A stretch of 17,342 bases of DNA. Source: Bacteroidales bacterium UBA6360. Lineage in GTDB: Bacteria > Bacteroidota > Bacteroidia > Bacteroidales > UBA932. The stretch spans positions 1-17,342 of the forward strand of contig DJRM01000059.1 of the NCBI GenBank assembly GCA_002440085.1, in the 5' to 3' direction. Positions 14,672 to 17,342 of this stretch are shown here, one piece after another (within the stretch, counting starts at the first letter, position 1; the number at the start of each line of letters is the position of its first letter). Position numbers and translations under genes: made by a program. The notes under the pieces were generated by a model. It made no database searches. It was not told the origin of the DNA and worked only from the letters and a program-made list of their open reading frames with translations.

Positions 14672-16210
14672 TTATTTTTCTTCCTTATAGGATTTTCTGT
14701 CTTTCTTGCCGTTATATGTGTAGTTTATTGAAGGGACGGACTCGTACATTGTCGGCACTTTATAGGCGTCAAGTCTGGATTTGATATGTACAGCCAGCGA
14801 GCGCTTGTCAAAGTCATCCGCGCCATCAAATACAACAAGCAGCTTCAGGACAGGGCCTATTACAGGATGCGTTGCCGCAACGCATATACAATCCTTTATG
14901 CCGGGGAAAGAAGCCGCCGCATTCTCCACCTCAAGCGGATTCACCTTGTATCCGCCGACATTGATTACATCGCCCTGCCGGCCTGAAAGATGTATCATTC
15001 CCTCTTCATCGATATATCCCAAATCTGACATATAGACCTTTCCTCCGACAATGACCTTCTCCGTACTCTCTTTGTCGTTGACATATCCGCTCATGATTGT
15101 TGAGCCGGACACGATGACAGTGCCGTCGTCCGCAATCTCGACATCCGCATTCTTGAGCGGGCGTCCGATGCATCCTTCCATATATTTACCGTCATTGAAG
15201 TCGTATGTCGCGACGCAGCCTATTTCAGTCCCTCCGTATGTGTTGTAGAGGTGAGAATACGGCAATGCCTTGCTCAACTGCTCCATGTCGGCTTTAGTGA
15301 TGGGAGCAGCCCCGGTCTCGATGAATTCAATCTTGGAGGAAAGCGAGCAGAGCCTTTCATAGGAGAACTGCATTATGAGCCTTATGCTTGCAGGAACGAG
15401 GAAGGTCGCGAATTTCTTGAACGGCAGGTCGAAGACCTTAAAGAAGGCATTCATGTCCTTGAGCCCGTCCAGAATGCAGATTGTGCCTCCGGCGGACAAG
15501 GTGGGATGAATTTTGAACAAAGAGGCGATATGATTTAGCGGACCGCTGATGATAAAAAGAAGATCCCGCGAGAAATGCAGATCGCTTATGAAATTCTCCG
15601 CGCAGGAGGTGAGGCAAGTCTCGGACAGCATGACGCCCTTGGACTTGCCGGTTGTCCCTGTAGTGTAGAGAGTATCCGCTATGCCTTTGGGGAATTCGTA
15701 TGCTTCCACTTCCGCCTTGACAGCCCGGAAATTTTCTTCTGACGCCAGGTGTTCCAGCGGAACGGCGACAGCACCGAGATAATGCACGGCACAATAGGTG
15801 ACAATGAAGTCAATGTTTTGATTGGCGCGATAGACATACGGACGCTGCGGCTGAAGCCCCTCGTCGCTCAGTTTCTGTGCTTTGGCGACAATGGCGTCCC
15901 AAAGCTGTGCGTAAGTCATGCTTTCTTCACCGCATATCACGGCCACTTTGTCGGGAGTCTGAATGGAAAACTGCCGTATCTTGTTCTCCAGAGTCCTCTT
16001 GGAATTTACCATTCCGGTGACTGCTTCTATATTCTTGAAGTTTTTCGGAGTCACGTCTTCGGCATCGAGGAGTACTCCATACTTCCGGGAAAGGACATAA
16101 AGCATTGTGGCAATACCGAGCGAGTCCAGTTCCGTAAAGAGAAAATCTGATTCGAAATTTACGGCAGGCAGCACGTCTTCCAACAATGATTTGATTTCTG
16201 CTGTTGTCAT
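14672..16210 (-). CDS. ACP domain fused to AMP-dependent acyl/aryl ligase
   Basis: A 512-residue protein. Residues about 1-72 look like an acyl carrier domain: FTELDSLGIATMLYVLSRKYGV (25-46) contains the DSL motif with Ser30 as the likely phosphopantetheine site. Residues about 75-512 are an adenylate-forming (ANL) ligase: P-loop YTTGTTGKSKG (182-192), YNTYGGTE (322-329), SDLGYIDEEG with Asp396, SGRQGDVINVGGYKVNPLEVEN (409-430) and a C-terminal NGKKDRKS with the probable catalytic Lys502. It would activate a carboxylic acid and could load its own carrier domain. It starts 6 bp after the RND exporter gene, so the two are co-transcribed. Exporter plus ACP plus ligase is typical of Bacteroidota aryl-polyene/flexirubin-type clusters. 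Ligases in those clusters are, as I recall, often separate from the ACP. The substrate cannot be read. Confidence 0.88.
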   Translation of the reverse strand: MTTAEIKSLLEDVLPAVNFESDFLFTELDSLGIATMLYVLSRKYGVLLDAEDVTPKNFKNIEAVTGMVNSKRTLENKIRQFSIQTPDKVAVICGEESMTYAQLWDAIVAKAQKLSDEGLQPQRPYVYRANQNIDFIVTYCAVHYLGAVAVPLEHLASEENFRAVKAEVEAYEFPKGIADTLYTTGTTGKSKGVMLSETCLTSCAENFISDLHFSRDLLFIISGPLNHIASLFKIHPTLSAGGTICILDGLKDMNAFFKVFDLPFKKFATFLVPASIRLIMQFSYERLCSLSSKIEFIETGAAPITKADMEQLSKALPYSHLYNTYGGTEIGCVATYDFNDGKYMEGCIGRPLKNADVEIADDGTVIVSGSTIMSGYVNDKESTEKVIVGGKVYMSDLGYIDEEGMIHLSGRQGDVINVGGYKVNPLEVENAAASFPGIKDCICVAATHPVIGPVLKLLVVFDGADDFDKRSLAVHIKSRLDAYKVPTMYESVPSINYTYNGKKDRKSYKEEK

Positions 16211-16216
16211 ATTCTG

Positions 16217-17342
16217 TTATTTTTTGTATTCAATGTTATCTGCTATCCCTCCGGCGGCCACTTCCGCAATGTTCCGGCGCTCGTCGTCCGCAATGTGGGC
16301 GATGACCTTGAGGTCTTTGTGCGAAAGCGCGAGCAACAGGGACAATTCGCCATAGCCCTCGTCAACTGTTTCTATCTGTTGCGATTGCGGCGTCTTCAGC
16401 TCCATCATCTCCTTGCCTTTGTTCTTCAGATTCCGTCTCACGGTTCTCTCCACGGCCTTTCCCTTATATATGTAGCGGCCTTCAACGGCAGAGCGCAGAT
16501 CATTCGGGATCCCGAAGAAGATCGTTCTCAATGTCACCGGATAGCGTCTCGGCTCCCCGTTCTTCATGGTGAGCCACCTGAACATGAGCGGTGGTATAAG
16601 GTAGGCCATCAACACGACCGAAAACATTCCGATTATGGTGACTTCCGCCAGTGAACGCATTGCAGGATGTCTGGCGATGATAAGGGTGCCAATGCCGACG
16701 AACATTATCGCCGCCGACTGGAATATGCTGCTCTTATATGAACGCAGAATCGGTTTACGTCGAGAGTATTCGTACTGGCAGCCCTCGGTAATGAAGATTG
16801 TGTAGTCATCACCCTGACCGAATATGAATGTGGCAAGGATGATGTTGACGATATTGAACTTAATGCCGAGTATCGACATCAGTCCGAGAATCCATATCCA
16901 GCTCACGGCCATCGGCAGAAATGAAATCAGCGCGAGTTCAATCCTTCCGAATGAAAACCAGAGGAAGAAAAACACTATGAGCGAGCAGACCCATCCTATG
17001 TAGTTGAAATTGTCGGACAGACTGCTAGTCATTGCCTCGTTCATGCCGGAAACGTCAAAACTGTCCGGTCCCAATGCTGACTTGGCTTTTTTCATATACT
17101 CCGGCTCGACATTCAGGGCAGTGACCGCATATTTCGTCTTTCCGTCTTCTGACTCTGTGAAATTCTGAACAAATACGGTTTTGGTCAAAGGCTCGAAAAA
17201 ATCAAATTCTGCCGGGGTCAGTTTCCCCGCATTTTCCACCAATGCGATGAAATCATTGAATGCGGATGGCATGAAACCGGCGTCAGAAGCCGCCTGCTTG
17301 AGTGATGAAGTGAGCTCATCTTTGTGGCGGTCCGCGAAATCC
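16217..17342 (-). CDS. RND/MMPL superfamily exporter, C-terminal part (partial)
   Basis: The frame is open from the right window edge to TAA at 16217, so the N-terminus lies outside; 375 codons are visible. The visible part starts in a periplasmic domain, followed by about five transmembrane segments at 16570-17002: IGWVCSLIVFFFLWFSF, ALISFLPMAVSWIWILGL, NIVNIILATFIFGQGDD, SAAIMFVGIGTLIIA and VTIIGMFSVVLMAYLIPPLMF. GQGDDYTIF is the RND family motif with the buried acidic residues used for proton coupling. This matches the predicted exporters of the RND superfamily found in aryl-polyene-type clusters, where they are thought to move the lipid or pigment to the outer membrane. About 115 residues follow the last helix; the final 50 look like a Rossmann fold. 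An ATG at 17272 exists but is internal. Confidence 0.9.
   Translation of the reverse strand, partial: DFADRHKDELTSSLKQAASDAGFMPSAFNDFIALVENAGKLTPAEFDFFEPLTKTVFVQNFTESEDGKTKYAVTALNVEPEYMKKAKSALGPDSFDVSGMNEAMTSSLSDNFNYIGWVCSLIVFFFLWFSFGRIELALISFLPMAVSWIWILGLMSILGIKFNIVNIILATFIFGQGDDYTIFITEGCQYEYSRRKPILRSYKSSIFQSAAIMFVGIGTLIIARHPAMRSLAEVTIIGMFSVVLMAYLIPPLMFRWLTMKNGEPRRYPVTLRTIFFGIPNDLRSAVEGRYIYKGKAVERTVRRNLKNKGKEMMELKTPQSQQIETVDEGYGELSLLLALSHKDLKVIAHIADDERRNIAEVAAGGIADNIEYKK

Noticed and set aside
1..17342. Mobile elements, tRNA, rRNA or CRISPR arrays
   Set aside because: None seen: no transposase or integrase motifs, no terminal inverted repeats around a gene, no tRNA-like cloverleaf and no regular direct repeats.

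Overview
The window looks like a chromosomal segment from a gut-type Bacteroidota, most likely Bacteroidales. Evidence: a SusC/SusD pair preceded by an ECF sigma factor and FecR anti-sigma factor, many short-signal lipoproteins with Cys at residue 19-23, A-rich leaders without a Shine-Dalgarno, Bacteroidota-type -7 boxes (TAnnTTTG), a fimbrillin-like domain and a PD-(D/E)XK-family AAA-ATPase. Genus cannot be told. Every gene I can support lies on the minus strand, so transcription runs from high to low coordinates. I see no rRNA, tRNA, CRISPR, IS element or integrase.

Right edge (14672-17342): the end of what looks like an aryl-polyene/flexirubin-type lipid-pigment cluster. It holds the C-terminal part of an RND/MMPL exporter, cut by the window, then 6 bp later an acyl/aryl-activating ligase with an acyl-carrier domain fused at its N-terminus.

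Middle (2464-14584): one transcriptional direction, order sigma factor, FecR, SusC (with an STN signalling domain), SusD, PKD plus beta-propeller lipoprotein, glycerophosphodiester phosphodiesterase (GDPD)-family lipoprotein, a 52-aa peptide, and a 920-aa fimbrillin-like plus Pmp-like beta-helix lipoprotein. Gaps are 9-56 bp. A hairpin at 2359-2393 follows. A second GDPD-family lipoprotein (1299-2270) lies beyond it. There is no glycoside hydrolase, lyase or sulfatase: the only recognisable degradative enzymes are the two GDPDs. My reading is a sigma/anti-sigma-controlled SusCD uptake locus aimed at a glycerophosphodiester (phospholipid head group, teichoic-acid-like polymer or glycerophosphate-decorated glycan). 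The binding role would fall to the PKD/propeller and beta-helix surface proteins.

Left edge (1-1298): a 393-bp intergenic region with palindromes and a good promoter, then the N-terminal 301 residues of an AAA-ATPase-like protein running off the left end.

Points of most interest: the CAZyme-free GDPD/SusCD locus; the intact 52-aa peptide between two envelope genes; a nine-C homopolymer in susC where gain or loss of one C gives an early stop; the second GDPD with substitutions in its signature motifs; the ACP-ligase fusion; and a methyltransferase-like tail on the exporter.
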